A stretch of DNA of 64,000 nucleotides from Corella eumyota (GCA_963082875.1 OY720100.1:15710591-15774590), one strand, 5' to 3'; counted from the stretch's first letter, positions 11,736-25,229 are shown. Notes: generated from the sequence alone by a model not told the origin. Numbers and translations are program-made.

Positions 11736-11741
11736 AATAAA
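11736..11741 (+). terminator. polyadenylation signal of Id-1
   Basis: AATAAA 280 bp after the stop codon, followed by a GT/T-rich stretch (GTGCTTTTTTAA at about 11766). Confidence 0.65.
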
Positions 11742-12208
11742 AAAATGTGAAAATCTTAATCAACTTTGTGCTTTTTTAATTTAAAAAAATTAGAAAGAAT
11801 TAGTTTAATAAAAATAGGCAAAAAACAAACAAAAGCGATTTATAAAAGTTCTGCTTTAAATACAAAAAGCTTTTTAATAAAAATAAATATTCAATAGACA
11901 AAAATCCTAATAAAAAGTATAAAAGAAATGTTGTTAATTAACATAACAACAAACATAAATAATTAAAAACTTAAACAAAGAAATCCCAATAGACAGATTT
12001 TTTAACAAAAGCTAATTTATAAAAAATAAAAATGACAAAAGATGTGCCACCAAAAAATTACACAACTTTTAATTAAAAGTATAACAAACGAAATAACTTT
12101 GTAGAAACTCTAAACATGGTGTCAAAGAAAAATCGAATTTCGAAATTAATTACGACCCGGTCGGTGGCTTTCGATTCAGATTAACGTCGCCAGTAAAAGT
12201 TTCTTTGC

Positions 12209-12234
12209 CAGACAGCCAGGCGCCTTGGCACCTG
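12209..12234 (+). promoter_or_regulatory. composite SMAD/E-box element, site 2
   Basis: CAGAC (12209-12213), N5, GGCGCC (12219-12224), N4, CACCTG (12229-12234). It lies 750 bp downstream of the Id-1 stop. Confidence 0.75.
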
Positions 12235-13049
12235 CATCTATAAAACTTCGCTCTCTTTTTCGAAAATCGTGATGAAATCAGCTGGCTCAAGCCGTTATTT
12301 ACGTTTCCAACCACTGTGCGATCAATAAAGCATCGATTGTCGCTTAATTATGGCCAATTGATTCTGGAATTTTAATCAATAGCTGGTGCTTAATAATCGT
12401 ATTTTTGTCATTTCAGAAATCTTTGGTATTATTGATATCTGACCGCCCAAAAAAGCAAATATCTCTGAACAATATATAGTTAGTTTTTGCCCATTTTTAA
12501 AGAGTAAATTTATAAAAGTTAGATAAAAAGAATAATTTTTTTTAGTTTGTCCTTTTGGAGTAAATATACATTTGTAAAAATTCAATCAACAAACAACTAA
12601 ATTAAAAATGTTTTTTTTCTGTTTTATATTTAAACAAGCGATTATGATTTCGTGTTGTCCAAATTCAAATTCTCGTAGGCTTGAATCGAATGTAAATTTA
12701 TTTGTACAGAATGTTGTGGTCCTATAAAAACACAGATGTAAGTAGTAAGGAAAGTCAGCCTGCTCTTGGGCCAACTGTTGCTACAAGAAAAGGACTTAGG
12801 AATTCTTACCATCTGGATTCACTTAAAATGATGAGTTGTCATACTTTTCCATTCGTTCTAACTACAAATATATAAATGTAATATTCGAATTTTAAGTTTT
12901 GATATCACAAGAATATAAGAATAAAATCAATTTGTCTCGCTGTTCGCTGCGTTAATAGATAATCGTAACTCCTTCTCATAAGAGAAAGAAAGAGACAAAG
13001 GAGGAGGAAAAACGTGGAGCGCTATGATGTAAGGGCACAAACAAACCGA

Positions 13050-13077
13050 CAGACTAGCTGGCGTCTGTACGCACCTG
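13050..13077 (+). promoter_or_regulatory. composite SMAD/E-box element, site 3
   Basis: CAGAC (13050-13054), N5, GGCGTC (13060-13065), N6, CACCTG (13072-13077). It has one change in the GC box; GGCGTC still fits the relaxed GRCGNC form known from BMP elements. Confidence 0.65.
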
Positions 13078-13698
13078 GGTCGCCGTTACAAACATGTGTG
13101 GTGCTGTAACTTTACTACAGAATGCCGCGATTTTACTGGGTAACCGGTGCGCTGGTAATTGAAGTACAGGCTTTCAAAACATTATTAAAAAGATAGCTTT
13201 ATAGTAACACCGTTTGAACAGGGGTGCTAACTCACAGTACACCTGCATTAAATTATTGCGCTAACTGATTAACCTATAACGCCCAAAATTTAGGTTTTTA
13301 TCCTTATTTAAAGCCATGAGGCCTACAATCAAGTGAAAACAAACTACAGGTCCATATTAAGTGGTGTTTACTTAACGGAAAGTGCTTTTAATCGGATGTT
13401 TTTTGTAAAAATCACTTTCCATTTTTTTTTACCTTTCAAATAATTTTAATTTTAAGAAATAATCTTAGGCCGCATTTGTTTTAAATGAGTCAAACAAAAG
13501 CGATATTATTCAAAGGAGGTAATGGCCACCACTTACCCATCAATCAACTAAACCCGCGCTAACTCTGTGTTAGTTTATAATTCGACTTTCCCCAAAAAGC
13601 AAACCAATTGAAAATCCGATCTTGCCTTGCCCGCCGTCGTGGCGACGAGCGTTCAGAAATAAATAGAAATCGGGATTGGCCACAAATAACGGTGCGGG

Positions 13699-13726
13699 CA
13701 GACAGCCAGGCGCCGTACAACACCTG
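13699..13726 (+). promoter_or_regulatory. composite SMAD/E-box element, site 4
   Basis: CAGAC (13699-13703), N5 (AGCCA as in site 2), GGCGCC (13709-13714), N6, CACCTG (13721-13726). Confidence 0.75.
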
Positions 13727-16700
13727 TAGGTAAATAAGCAAAGCCGAAAAGTTTACGGCAATACGAATGAAAGAAACGTATACGAAGAGGCCCCGTCATT
13801 GCGGAGCTAATGTGATTAAGAGCTATTTGACATGTTTCTTTAAACAGCGAATAATTAGTACTTTTGTGTCACTTTATCATCGTTTAGACGGTTTTGTTAC
13901 AATGCCTATCAAAAGCGATTAGGCGACAGCAAAAATATAGCAAAAAACAACAAAATTTCGCGACAAATTTATCGCTAAATCTAACGTAATGTTGTCCGGG
14001 TTAAGTCGCGTTATCCATTTTGAAAAGGAAGTTCTAATAATAATACACAAAGTAGTTTCCCGTCCTGGCGCCATGCTTAACTGTATTTGGATTAATAGAT
14101 TTACATAAACGGCGTGAATTACACAATAATTGATGCCTATTTTCGCATACCTGTAAAACTAAACAAAAACAAGGCTGATTGATATTTCAGCAGGCCTGCT
14201 GGTAGTCGCATGGGAACCAAAACTCGCGTTTTTAGCTTTTTTAAGTTTGTTAATAAGCAAAGTTAGGCTAATATTGAATCGCCTGTTTTTATTGCTATTT
14301 AACCACGAAGGGCAGATGGTATACGGCTGGGAAAATCGCTAAGACATCGGTGTGAAATGTCAGCAACGCTTGCTGGTTAACAGCCCTTGTTTCCTTTTCA
14401 ATTTTAACTCAACACTAGTTGTTATTGAAATGCGACGTTTGTTATAACGCGCCCATGCGTTAACTCTTTAATTGATTTCGAACCTTGGCGCGAATACGTC
14501 ATTGTCGGAAGCCGATGACGTATCCGCTCCAGTTTAGAATTTAATAAGTTAATTAAATTCTAGTTAGCCGTTTAAAATAAGGACAACATTTCTAGCGGAA
14601 ATTTTTAATTATCCAAACAAAAAAACGACAAAAAATCCGACCGAATTGTGTATTTAACATTTTTAAAAGCAATTATTAAAATACACAACGCTTAAAACCT
14701 AATTAAAATACAATTTTTAATTAAAATATAATTCAAATATTTATTTAAAATAATATTACAGGCTATTAATCAACTTATTATGTCACTTAAGCCGCTTGTT
14801 GTATAATATTTATGTCACATAATCGGATTTGTTAAACTTTTTCTCGTTTTTCAAACCTCGGTTGTTTTAATTATTAATATTCTTGTTTAATAACACATCT
14901 AAAATGTTATGATAAGAAAATACTAAATTATTAATATAGATGGTTTAGAAATGTAATAGTATTTAAATAAACCAAAACCGTTTTAATTATTTATTACTTT
15001 TTAGAATTTTTAAAGGTTTAAATTTAACTATTTAATCTATAAATAAATATTAAAACTTTATACTTACAGTATTAGCCAAAACGCTTTTAATTATTTATAT
15101 ATTTTTAGGATTTCTAAAAGTTAAATTTAACTGTTTGATCCATTACTTAAAATAAAATTTTAAAGTATATTTTTAGACCAGTAAAATTTACATATTTTTG
15201 CTTTTAAATATAAATATAGTTATTTATTTTAAATTCAATATGACTGATTTTACTTTAGATACAATATTCTTGATGTTTAACTTTTGAAGTTTAATGGACA
15301 TCCGTTTTAAATTATTTTTAATATGATTCAAGTCTAAGAAAACTGAAATCTACAATTAAAAAAGCGGTCTTAGCCTTTAAAAATCAATTCATGGTCAGAT
15401 GGGAGTTATATGAATAGAAGACACAGATAATAAAGTTAAAACAATTTGCTGAGCATGGTCTTAACGACTAGTAATTCAGCCCATTGGGACAGGAGGTTTA
15501 ACAGTCTGGGCGTCTCCCGGGGCCGTAAATAAGGCGTGGGAACGGTGACTACTTACAATTTAACGCGCAGGTGACGAATTGGGAAATTAAATTCCCAGCA
15601 ACTACGTCACTAGGTTATTTTTTATGAGTCGTGACGTAGTAAGCTGTGACGTAAATTATTTAATCGTGACTTAAAAACCTAATCTTCTTGTTTAAGTCAA
15701 TAATTTCTGTTTTTAAGTCGAATTAAGATGGGTGGGGGGTTTGCATTACCAGCGATTCGAGATTGTAATTGCATGGATTATTTTAGAGTTTACTCTGTGT
15801 TTATTCTGGCAAATTGACTTAAATATAATGAGAATAAATACAATGCATTATTATTATTATTATTATGAGTGGAATTTGATATGCTATTATTTGATCGCAT
15901 TGGTTTTTAGTTACACAAACGTCAGATTTTTCAATTGTTTACATATCTTATTTTTCTTGAAAAAACGACGACGCAAAATACCAATTGTTCGGCTAATTCA
16001 GCGTTACAATCTTATCAAAGAATACCTAAAAGCGACGGCCCTTGTTTATCAAAGCATTTTAATGAGCAAAAAGCAATCGCAAATTGGCAATTCAACTGGA
16101 TTCATGAGACGCATGAACCCACGAAGCGACAGTTTTTTTGTAAACTGGTTTTTGATTTCTAGCTCTGGCGCCGTAGCCTGAATTGTGGACAATTTTGGCC
16201 CTCAGATTTAATAGCAAAACGCAAGTAAATAACCGTTTAGCCTATCCGCTGGCTCTACCAACCGTGGGAAATTAATCGTTGGCTAGTGTGAGGCAGCTGC
16301 AAGGCGTATGGGAACTAAAACTAGTCGCGTGCTTTGGCTGCTTTGTTTTTATAACTCGTTGTATTTTAAATTGTTTTAACTTGGTCATAATATTTTGTAT
16401 GCGACAACTAGCTCGTGTGTCAATTTATGTTAAATAATTTTTTGCTATCTGATAGTGGGATGCCATCAATCAAATATTCTGCTGTGTGTTAGTGTGTTTT
16501 AATAGAATGTTAATTGGCCACCCAAAATATAAATAATATTGTCAAAATTAAAATTTTTTTTTATTTAAAAAGTTAAGATATAACAAGACTAGAAGAAATT
16601 TTCAATTATTCGGACAAAAAATTCGCCTGAATTGTGTTTTAATTTTTATTAAGGCATATATTAAAATACTCAATTATTAAAATTTAATTAAAATATATTA

Positions 16701-19122
16701 AAGTCCAAGATATATTATGGAAAAAAATTTAGGCAAACTTAAAAAAAACATTTTTTTTAGTTTAAAAATAAATATTTAAATTTATCCCAAAAATTACAAT
16801 TTTACAAATTCAAAATACTAATTTACAGAGTTTGTAATATTTTAAACAAAACCCTCAAAATTATGCAAGACAATGTGTCAAAAAAGGAAACGAAATTCCC
16901 GCCAATTTCCCTAGCGGGGTTCTCCCAAAATTCAACCTTAAAATAAAGTCTGACTATCACCTGTTAGTTTAATATCAAACCAGTCCTTAAGACGAAATTT
17001 AAGCTTAAGTAAAAGGTGACCATATCAAGTTAACGGTCTTGTTTACGCCGTAATAATTGTTATATTATGACATCATAAATACAGAAGCAGATGTTCTGCC
17101 TATGAGAACAATTTTCTAAAATTTATAAAAGGAAAAATCAATTAAAAGTAAATTGACGACCTGTTGTGCAATGGCGGTATGTTAATTAATATTAGGATGT
17201 CGTAAATTAAATATTGCAGTTTCTAATTTATTTTACCCGTATTATAAACAATTAAAAAATACAAACTGAATTTTACAATAAAAATTTTCCATAAAAAATT
17301 ACAAAAATTAAAATTTAAAAAAACTGGAATTTGCGCGCCAAAATTTTTCCAAATTAAGACGTTACATCTAAGTAAACGTAACTGTACTTCGGGTCAAAGA
17401 TTGCGCCATATCTCGATCAATTGAAACATATGTCTATCAACAAATATTATGCCAGATAACGAATAAAACGATTAAATAAACTCTGGGTAGACAGGTTCCT
17501 TATTTAGGTATTTCTAGAGGCAGATGCTACTCGTATGGGAAAATAGGATTGGTTGTATTTACATTTCTTGATGTTCAGCCTCGGTTAAATTATGGTTAAG
17601 ATTAATTTAACAACGCGATTTGAATAATGGGGAAATTTGGATTTTTAATTTTGACAGAAGTAGCCGTGAAATGGACTTGAAATCTTGCGAAGTTAAACCA
17701 GTTTAAGTCGACGATGTGGATTAACTAAAAATCGATAACCCCTGGCGCTTTTTTAACAAGCAAAACAGCGTTTGCGTATTCACTTTCTCACGACCTACAC
17801 AACAAAAACAAATAGACCATGGTCATAAAAGTGACCACTGCCGCTTGTAATCGTAACTTACGATATAATTCAAAGAATAATGAACTAAAAGGTGCCCAGA
17901 GACTGGGGATTTCAGGGCATTACTGTTATATGTGTACTCTGTCGAACTCTTAAAAACACTCCCCCTCGTACACTTTCTAATTCAACGCACAATACGTCAA
18001 GGGCAATAAAGCAATAATTTGTCGAGCTACCGGACGTGTTTGTATTTTGAATTGGCCCTTAACGTGGACATATGACTTTATAATACTGTAATGCCTTGTA
18101 CGTTAATATATAGATTTTAAATGTAAGGGGTCATTTTAAACCTAACATTAATATTAACTTAATAACAAATAATTTTATATTAAGATTTGTCTTGTGAAAG
18201 TTAGCACGTCTATGTTACATTTAACAAACTGCTGCTACATTTGACTTTTAAAATTCCAGGAAAGATAAATAAATTAAATCATATTTTATCGTTTTCGTAA
18301 AGTATTTACTTGTTTATTTACCCAAATTTGGCCACCATACCATTGCTATCAATACTTCAACTTTAAAACCGAGATTTCGAAATTATCAAAACATTAAATT
18401 TGTGTTAGGGTGGTTTATATGCTTTTAGGCAACGCTAATAACCAAGATAGGCCCGTTAACACCCAGGAATTACACAAAACCTAGATTAAATCGACATCAG
18501 ATTTCTTAAGTGCACTTAATAACGTTCAAGAATTAATATGACGTTAACATGTCAAAGGTATAACCTTAGAACACCTTTTAATCTGTTTCGTAATATGTCT
18601 GTTAATCTTTGCTTAATCTGTAGACGAGTCATCGAATCAAAGTTAAGTTAATGTAAATAAAGATTTATTCTCTGCATACCGCTAGAAAGTAAGGCACTAA
18701 ACGGTGAATGTCATCAAAAATCAAGCTCAGTATAAGAAGAAAAGAAAACAAACAACACAAGAGTAATATTATGTACAATATAAACACAGAATATTTACAG
18801 ATACACATATTTACATATCAACAAGTCGGCTATAACAATTGTTCTTTATATACAGAGCCGGACTTGCTGAAAAATTTGGCAACTAAACACGTATTTGATC
18901 CAAAGGCTTTAACAATAGGCACATGGATTGCATTTAAGGCACATGGAATGCGTTTGTATGTCGTGGTTAGGGCACAGGGCACAAAAAATTCAAAAATTTC
19001 GACTCCATTTTGAATTTTTGGAAGGACTTTTTTTCTTGAACAGAAAACTCCCCATTTAAGCTTTGCCTTCTGTGTGACGTAAGTATTACGTAATCATGAC
19101 GTAGTTTGGGTGAGGTTTAGAT

Positions 19123-19839
19123 TTATTCACGAGATATTCTTGATGTAATTCGCGATTCAGTTGACATCGTCTGAAAAGGAGAGAAAATTGTTTAAAAAAT
19201 AATCAAATAAAAATAAAATAAATTTCAAATTTAACAAAATATTTTTATTTAAAAATAAATCCCCATTTTTTTAAGTTATTAATTTTGCAATTAAAAAACT
19301 TAAAAACAAATAAACAATCTTTCTGTTAACTTACCACGTTAGTAACATCTCTAAACGACATATTTCTTGCATTATTCGCTGCTGTTTGATTGATATTTGT
19401 AAATGGATAAGGTTTTGGTGTATTAGGTTGATCTTCCTCTAACATTTTGTGTAATTCGTTAATATAATCCACTGCACGTAGAACAATGTCCAAGCTTGAG
19501 ACTGGTTTTGATTGGCAGGCTGGGATTACTTCGCCAAGTTTTTTGTAAAGATTTCTGCAAAGAAAAAATAAATTTAGAAATCTGAAAATCCAATTTTTTA
19601 AACTTAATTTAAATATAGTCTAGCAAAAACTAAACCTATGAAGTTTATAAAGCGTTTTAAAATTAAATTTACCTTAATTCTTGACGTTCTTTCAGTTTCT
19701 TGCTTTGAATAGGCGACTGTTGAGTTGTCGGCTTAGTTTTAGTAATACAGTTGTCTCTGCTTGCTAATGTATTAAGGTTCTGACCTTTATAATATTTTGC
19801 ATTTGTTGAAAGTTTTGTTGGGCTGCTTGCTTTTACCAT
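19123..19839 (-). CDS. ID: Id-type helix-loop-helix protein (Id-2), three exons
   Basis: Exons 19839-19673, 19554-19335 and 19170-19123 join in frame to 144 residues. The HLH is about residues 51-94: RQELRNLYKKLGEVIPA, a short loop with CQSKPVS, then SLDIVLRAVDYINELHKML. The stretch before helix 1 (IQSKKLKE) is lysine-rich but lacks the bHLH DNA-contact pattern, so Id is the best call. The N-terminus MVKAS matches the MVKA start of the other two genes. Introns fall inside helix 1 and late in the tail. Its HLH is the most diverged of the three, and unlike its neighbours it keeps introns. A bHLH protein with a degenerate basic region is the alternative. Confidence 0.86.
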
Positions 19840-19930
19840 TTTGTAGATTTTTACTTGCTAAGTTGCTTTAATATGATGATCAAGTAACTGATGTTATGAA
19901 CATATGTCTAACTTACAATCCAGCATCTGT

Positions 19931-19938
19931 CTATATAG
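19931..19938 (-). promoter_or_regulatory. TATA box of Id-2
   Basis: Minus-strand CTATATAG about 95 bp upstream of the ATG at 19839. Confidence 0.65.
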
Positions 19939-19939
19939 A

Positions 19940-22464
19940 GGCCTGTTCCTTTTTTCCCTTCGCTTTCGCTTCTCTCACTTTTTCGACTCTCTTTTTTTTG
20001 CCGAATCGTAAATCGCAAGGGAATTAAATTCTCAGCCGCTTGTCAAATAGACAACGAAATTCGCGATCAAAATAAATAACTGCTACAACTAATACGCCCT
20101 TTGCAGTACAATCTATAATCAATTATATCAGAACGTCGTTGTAAATTTCGCGGGGCCGTCTGAAGTCCCGGTAACTTCAAAGAATTACCGATGTAAATCG
20201 GAAATTTATTAAGAATTATTACTACTATACATTTGTCCTCGACCTACAGCCGGACATAAAGATTATTTAATGTTATTAAAAGACATTTGATTAATATAGT
20301 AATAACACAATAGTATTACTAATAAACTTATATTAAAATCGCAACGGGTGATGTTATGCGATTAATTTAAAAACTTTAGCATAATCCTAAGTAAAATACT
20401 TCAAACCAGGCCCTTAAAACTTAAGATTACTTAATTAGTTTAAGTATTTTAGAAGACAGGGCAGCCCCTGTTTCAGTTAATAAAGTGTGTACTCAGCTTA
20501 AATTGATAGAAGCCTGTTTCAATACGTTTTTAAACAGTTGTAAAAACAGTTTTCCAGGCCTGTTACCCAGTCATATGTTAGTTAAAAACATTATGGGTAG
20601 CTATAATCCAATATGCACAGTTTATAAGCCAATATAAAGCTTAATTTATACAAAAATGTATGTTAATAAAACCCATCCTTTAAAATATAATAATTTACTT
20701 ACCTATTTCATCTTTGAAATTCTAGAATTACGGATACCTAAAAAACAAAATTAAAATTGTAACAAATGTTTTACTAAGGCCAACACCAAAGATATTTTAA
20801 TAAAAATTCCATAACATAAAAGAAAATATTTAAAACACGTTAAGGCCATATGTTAACCAATGTTTCAGGTTCTTTGTTCAACTTTAATGAAGGGAGTTAT
20901 ACCGAAATGTTATTGTGTAAAGGGGTCGAAAGTCGCCCGCTTTTATTGTTACGTCACAAACATATGTAATACAAGCGGGCGGCATCTTTTAATCACGGAC
21001 AGGGTTGTAAATGAAATAACTAGGAAACTGTAAACTGCCGTTTTTTTTAATAAAAGTCTGTTTTAAGGTCGTTTGATGCAACATTTGGAATTCGTAACTT
21101 CCTACAACCGTTGAACGTTTATTTTACAGCCTCCCATGGGAAGTGGTATCTTATTAGGTCGAAAGGAAGTCGTCTTTACCGGAAAATTTAGGATGTGGTA
21201 AAATTTTTAACGCCATTTGTTTTTTGCGGTTTTATCGGTTAAAATACTTTCTAAAATATTTATATTCAAGACGTCCGCCATATCTTAACAATAATGAATA
21301 TTAAAGCAAAATTGAAACATCATTTTTGGCCCTTTTTAAAACATTTAAAGCCTGAAAAAAAACTTTCAATTTTAGTTTGAAAATACCTTATTTTAAAATA
21401 CACACTTGAATGTTTGTTTACCAAAACTTATAATTTTGCAAGGTGAACAGGGGACGTAATCCTTATCCATCAAGTAAACGCCTTTGTCACATTTATTACT
21501 CGGGAACTGGTAACACGTTGCTTCCCACGAAACATAGAGGTACCCGCCCGAAATTCGGTGTACTACAAACAAAAGTGCAACTATTTTGGGCCCATAAAAC
21601 ACAATTAACAATTCCTTTTGTAGATAATTAACTTGCAAAACGGAAACAAGCAATATATTAAAAGTTTTCGTTGATTTTTAAAAGCGAAAATCCTGTTGTG
21701 CTGGTTCTAAATAGCCTTATGTTTTGTGACTGTTTTTTGAATACCGTTTTAACAATTACCATTGAAAAATATGTTAACAAAGATGTTATAGGCGCCATAC
21801 TGCCTGAAAATTCGCAGCCTAATTGGCTAGTTTACATTTTTCAAGGTTTCATGTGGTTGTGATTATTTTCTTAAGGGGTTAAGTCTATTTTTATACCGCA
21901 CTGAAAGTTGACCTTTCGAATATTCTAGTTTCGCTAATGGGTATATAGCCAGTAAATCAGGCTTTAAAAAAAGAAAGCAGCAGTTTTCAGTAATAATGTT
22001 GGCGCTAGGACATTTTTTTGGTGTTTACAAAATAACCAAAGATATATAGACGGCTGCCGATGGTAAAAAAATGACAAAAAGTAGAGCTTTAAAGGCTAAC
22101 CTTACATAGGCTTTTACTATTTTGAAGCAAAGTAATATACAATACAAAAAGGATTTTTAGTTTTTTTTTGAAATGACTAATAAAGCTCTTTATTTACGCC
22201 GAACCCATATTACTTTTATACTTTAAAAATTCCAAAATTCGACGAAATGGGATATAAAACTGTCAACAGAAATAAACTATAAAAATTCCAGTTAATAAAT
22301 TCTTACAGTTGGCCTAAATTTATTATAATGTGATGCTAGATTTATATCTTCATCAAACAAACCTTTAATTAAAATGTGTAAGGAGTCAATTTAAATATTA
22401 AATTTATTTTTTTTAGTGTTTAAAAACTAATTTAAAAAATTTTAAAATTAGAAAATAAAAAATT
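19940..22464. other. Id-2 upstream region
   Basis: No coding exon seen. It contains the left copy of the 283 bp inverted element (20908-21190). A GGCGCC at 21791-21796 lacks the GTCT partner. Confidence 0.55.
20908..21190 (+). repeat. 283 bp element, left copy (inverted partner at 34315-34597)
   Basis: From TGTTATTGTGTAAAGG to CTTTACCGGAAAATTTA. It matches the reverse complement of 34315-34597 with roughly 20 differences by eye. Inside are a GCCCGCTT...AAGCGGGC dyad flanking TTACGTCAC and CATATG, and a long nearly unchanged stretch around CCTACAACCGTTGAACG. It lies about 1.1 kb upstream of the Id-2 start. Confidence 0.9.
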
Positions 22465-22537
22465 CGCCCAACGTGGGGCTCGAACCCACGACCGTTGGAT
22501 TAAGAGTCCAACGCTCTACCGACTGAGCTAGCCGGGC
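22465..22537 (-). tRNA. tRNA-Lys (anticodon CTT)
   Basis: 73 nt on the minus strand: GCCCGGCTAGCTCAGTCGG with A box, anticodon loop CTCTTAA, B box GGTTCGAGCCC, acceptor end GTTGGGCG pairing with GCCCGGC. The downstream minus-strand sequence has a TTTTTT tract that serves as RNA polymerase III terminator. CCA is not encoded, as is normal for eukaryotes. Confidence 0.97.
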
Positions 22538-24446
22538 GACGCTTACAAGCGAGCGAAAAACGGTTGGTATTCAAATGAAAACAAAACATGGCACCTGCTA
22601 AATAAACAAAAACATAAAAATGTGTAAAAAAGGCCAAAAAAACAAAGAAAAAATGGTAACAAACAAATTAAAAATAGGAAATATGTATTTAAAAAGCATT
22701 TCAATTTTCAAAACAACATGTAATTTAATTTTAATTGGTTCAAAAAGTTCACTTTATCCAAAACAAAAATGCCATTTTACGTACAACCGTTATTTATATT
22801 ACAAAATTAAACAAATCAGTTCGCAATTAAATAACACCTGTGCTTTAAAAACGCGTTTAAATCTGTAACTACGCTGTTAAATAATTAATGCCAGCACTTA
22901 ATCTTCAGTTATTGCGGTCGGAGTGTAAATTCTACAGGTGTAAACTTTTCAGCATCTGTTTAACTTTCTCATAACGATATTATGCAAAATTACTGAGAAA
23001 AAAACACGAATAATTAAGTAGAAATATAATTATGATATTCCTAAAAAGTAAAATACCATGTACAATGCTAGCTAGTGTGTTATTACTAAATTAAAAGAAA
23101 GGCTTGGCAATTAAGCAGTCTGTTTTTACACAAAACCTACTGTTTTATGATTAACAATAACTTAATTTTCGCTCACTAGACATATGTGTCTAGTATTACC
23201 TGGATTATGGTTTGAAAACTGGTAATTTTCTGACCGAAATGACTAGATTTTAGCCGAAGTTTTCTATGCCACAAATGACTTAATAACTTAAACATCGGTT
23301 ACTTAATACTCTTCTAATAGAAAACATAAAATTGTTTTGTTTTTGGCCATTTTATTCTACTGTATGTTATCTTGTCAAATCGTAGAGTATTTTATTAACA
23401 TAATTAATATTAATTTAATATTAATATAACATAATATAATTAAATCAAGTTTTATTTGTATATTAATTTTTACACTTTTATAACACTAATAAAAAAACAA
23501 ACAAGGTTTTAAGTTTTATGTATTAACTCTACAGCTGGATTGTAAATTTAGCGGTCAGGGCCAAACGGAGGTGAATACCATTCGTTTTTTTGAATAAATG
23601 TCGCTAATAAAATGCAGCTGTAACCTACCATACTGGATTTAGAGACAAAATTACAATAAAATATAACGTCATTTGCTCGAAACGTGTTTAATTAGAGCCA
23701 GTATAATTGAGTTAAACATATTCTTGTATATTAATTTTGTGGTACGTAATTTTAACCCATCTCTTCACTGATTAAAAACAGGTGTTAAGAAGAATAAAAA
23801 TAAATATATAGAAGTTACATTCAAAAGCTTGATGTAAAATCAACAAATTTTACCTTTAAAAAAGCAAATATATTAATATAAATTTCGACAACCCAAAAAA
23901 TTTTTTTTAATATAGAAAAAAAATTTTACAATTTTAAACCTTTCTAAATTAATAATTTTAATAGCTATTACCGTTAATAGTTTACTTCGTCTCTCAAATG
24001 CAACAACGCGATTTTAAAAAGCGAATCAAATTCGCCTTTCATTCGAGACCGTGTGAAAAGCGAAATATACGTATATTAATATGAGCCGATCAACTACGTT
24101 TTAAGAGCCGTGAAAATCGTATGTTTTCATCAAGTAATTGCTATCACCTGTATGTTGAAAATGCGATTACGCTGGAGTATAATATAATTACGTTCTACAC
24201 CGAAATAACGATTAACAAATCTAGTTTCTTCGCAAGAAAAACACGTGGGTGTGCACCTGAATATACCTTTTATAATGTTTATTGTTTAGAATTGCGATTA
24301 CAGAATTAAATATAGATTAGTTCAACTTATATTTGTTGTACTTATTTATTAAGAACGATATACTAAATCCCACTGTAATAGTTTTGTAATGCATATTACA
24401 CAAAATTAAAAGGTTTACAAAATATTAAATAAAATAGATTTAAATT

Positions 24447-24622
24447 TCTGGGTTTAATAACCATGCAATAACATAGCAAAAAATCTTCGTGTAAACAATA
24501 ATACTTTTGACATATTTTAAATCATTAAATTGACTTTGTCATTTTCCCCTTTAAATTAATGTATCATTTATTGTATATCTCTTTATTACTTTTTATTATT
24601 GCGCAAAAAACCTAAATAAAAT
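24447..24622 (+). repeat. ~180 bp dispersed repeat, copy 1 (diverged)
   Basis: Family landmarks: GGGTTTGGTGACCATGCC near the start, TTTTAAATCATTAAATTGA in the middle, and GCGCAAAAAACC / TGTGCGAAAAACC near the end. The ends are weakly complementary (TTTGGGTTTGG against ACCAAAATAAA), suggesting a small non-autonomous DNA element. Confidence 0.75.
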
Positions 24623-24826
24623 AATGAAAACATATATATTTGATTTTCTTTGCCAAAAATAAACCACATTTAAATATATATTATTGCCAAAACTTATTAA
24701 ATTAATTAATTATTACACAACAAAGTTATAACACTACATAAAATCGCAACCCGGTTTGTTTTATGTTTTATGGCAAATACAAAATGGAGATATTTACCCG
24801 TGGTACAGGTTGTGTTTTAACCACCG

Positions 24827-24852
24827 CAGACTGGCTGGCGCCTGCACACCTG
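24827..24852 (+). promoter_or_regulatory. composite SMAD/E-box element, site 5
   Basis: CAGAC (24827-24831), N5, GGCGCC (24837-24842), N4, CACCTG (24847-24852). Confidence 0.75.
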
Positions 24853-24985
24853 TATATGCATACAACTTTAACGTATATAGGTAGAAGGTGTACGTAAACC
24901 TACATAGCTGAGCATACGTCACTGAAATTATAGTCTGATATAACGAAGCCCACTGATTGATACACTAATGGGGCGGGTACGTTTA

Positions 24986-25039
24986 GTCACGTGACAACCA
25001 AACCCAAAGAATGTCACGTGGTTGAGTTAACGTCACATG
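24986..25039. promoter_or_regulatory. GTCACGTG box cluster
   Basis: GTCACGTGAC at 24986-24995, GTCACGTG at 25013-25020 and GTCACATG at 25032-25039. A further GTCACGTG lies at 25807-25814. This is the core bound by USF/MITF/TFE-type bHLH-zip factors. Confidence 0.5.
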
Positions 25040-25221
25040 GCACTAGTTAATTTTTATAATTGTTTTTTTAAAGGAGTTTTTTTAACTGTATTGAGAAAAA
25101 GTGTTTTTAATATGCCGGCTGACGACAGCTCTGAGGTTGAAATTTCCAATAAACTTGGCATTTCCAATCTATTAAAACTCCTAAAATTTTAATTTTATGA
25201 CCGCTCTAAAACTAGTTTGGG

Positions 25222-25229
25222 TGACGTCA
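25222..25229. promoter_or_regulatory. CRE-like palindrome TGACGTCA
   Basis: First of six exact TGACGTCA sites between 25.2 and 31.4 kb (others at 28184, 29205, 29260, 31306, 31322). CREB/ATF consensus. Confidence 0.45.

Larger units (their letters stand above)
11742..19122. other. 7.4 kb non-coding region between Id-1 and Id-2
   Basis: No coding exon was recognised; short open frames at 12.4-12.8, 13.6, 15.7-16.2 and 18.7-19.0 kb have no family features. It contains SMAD/E-box elements 2-4 (12209, 13050, 13699) and GTGACGTA-type half-sites at 15.6 kb. RBPJ-like sites lie at 14209, 15535, 16263, 16307 and 17534. Less AT-rich islands at 12.1-12.3, 12.9-14.5 and 15.5-16.4 kb alternate with very AT-rich blocks. 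Confidence 0.6.

Noticed and set aside
14066-14080. TGGCGCC at 14068, also at 10444, 16167, 21791, 28639 and 30556
   Set aside because: These GGCGCC sites lack AGAC/GTCT at 5-bp spacing and lack the CACCTG partner, so they were not counted as composite elements.
15732-16181. 149-codon frame with YYYYYY run
   Set aside because: The run is a TTA microsatellite; no domain, no splice partners, overlapped by another random frame.
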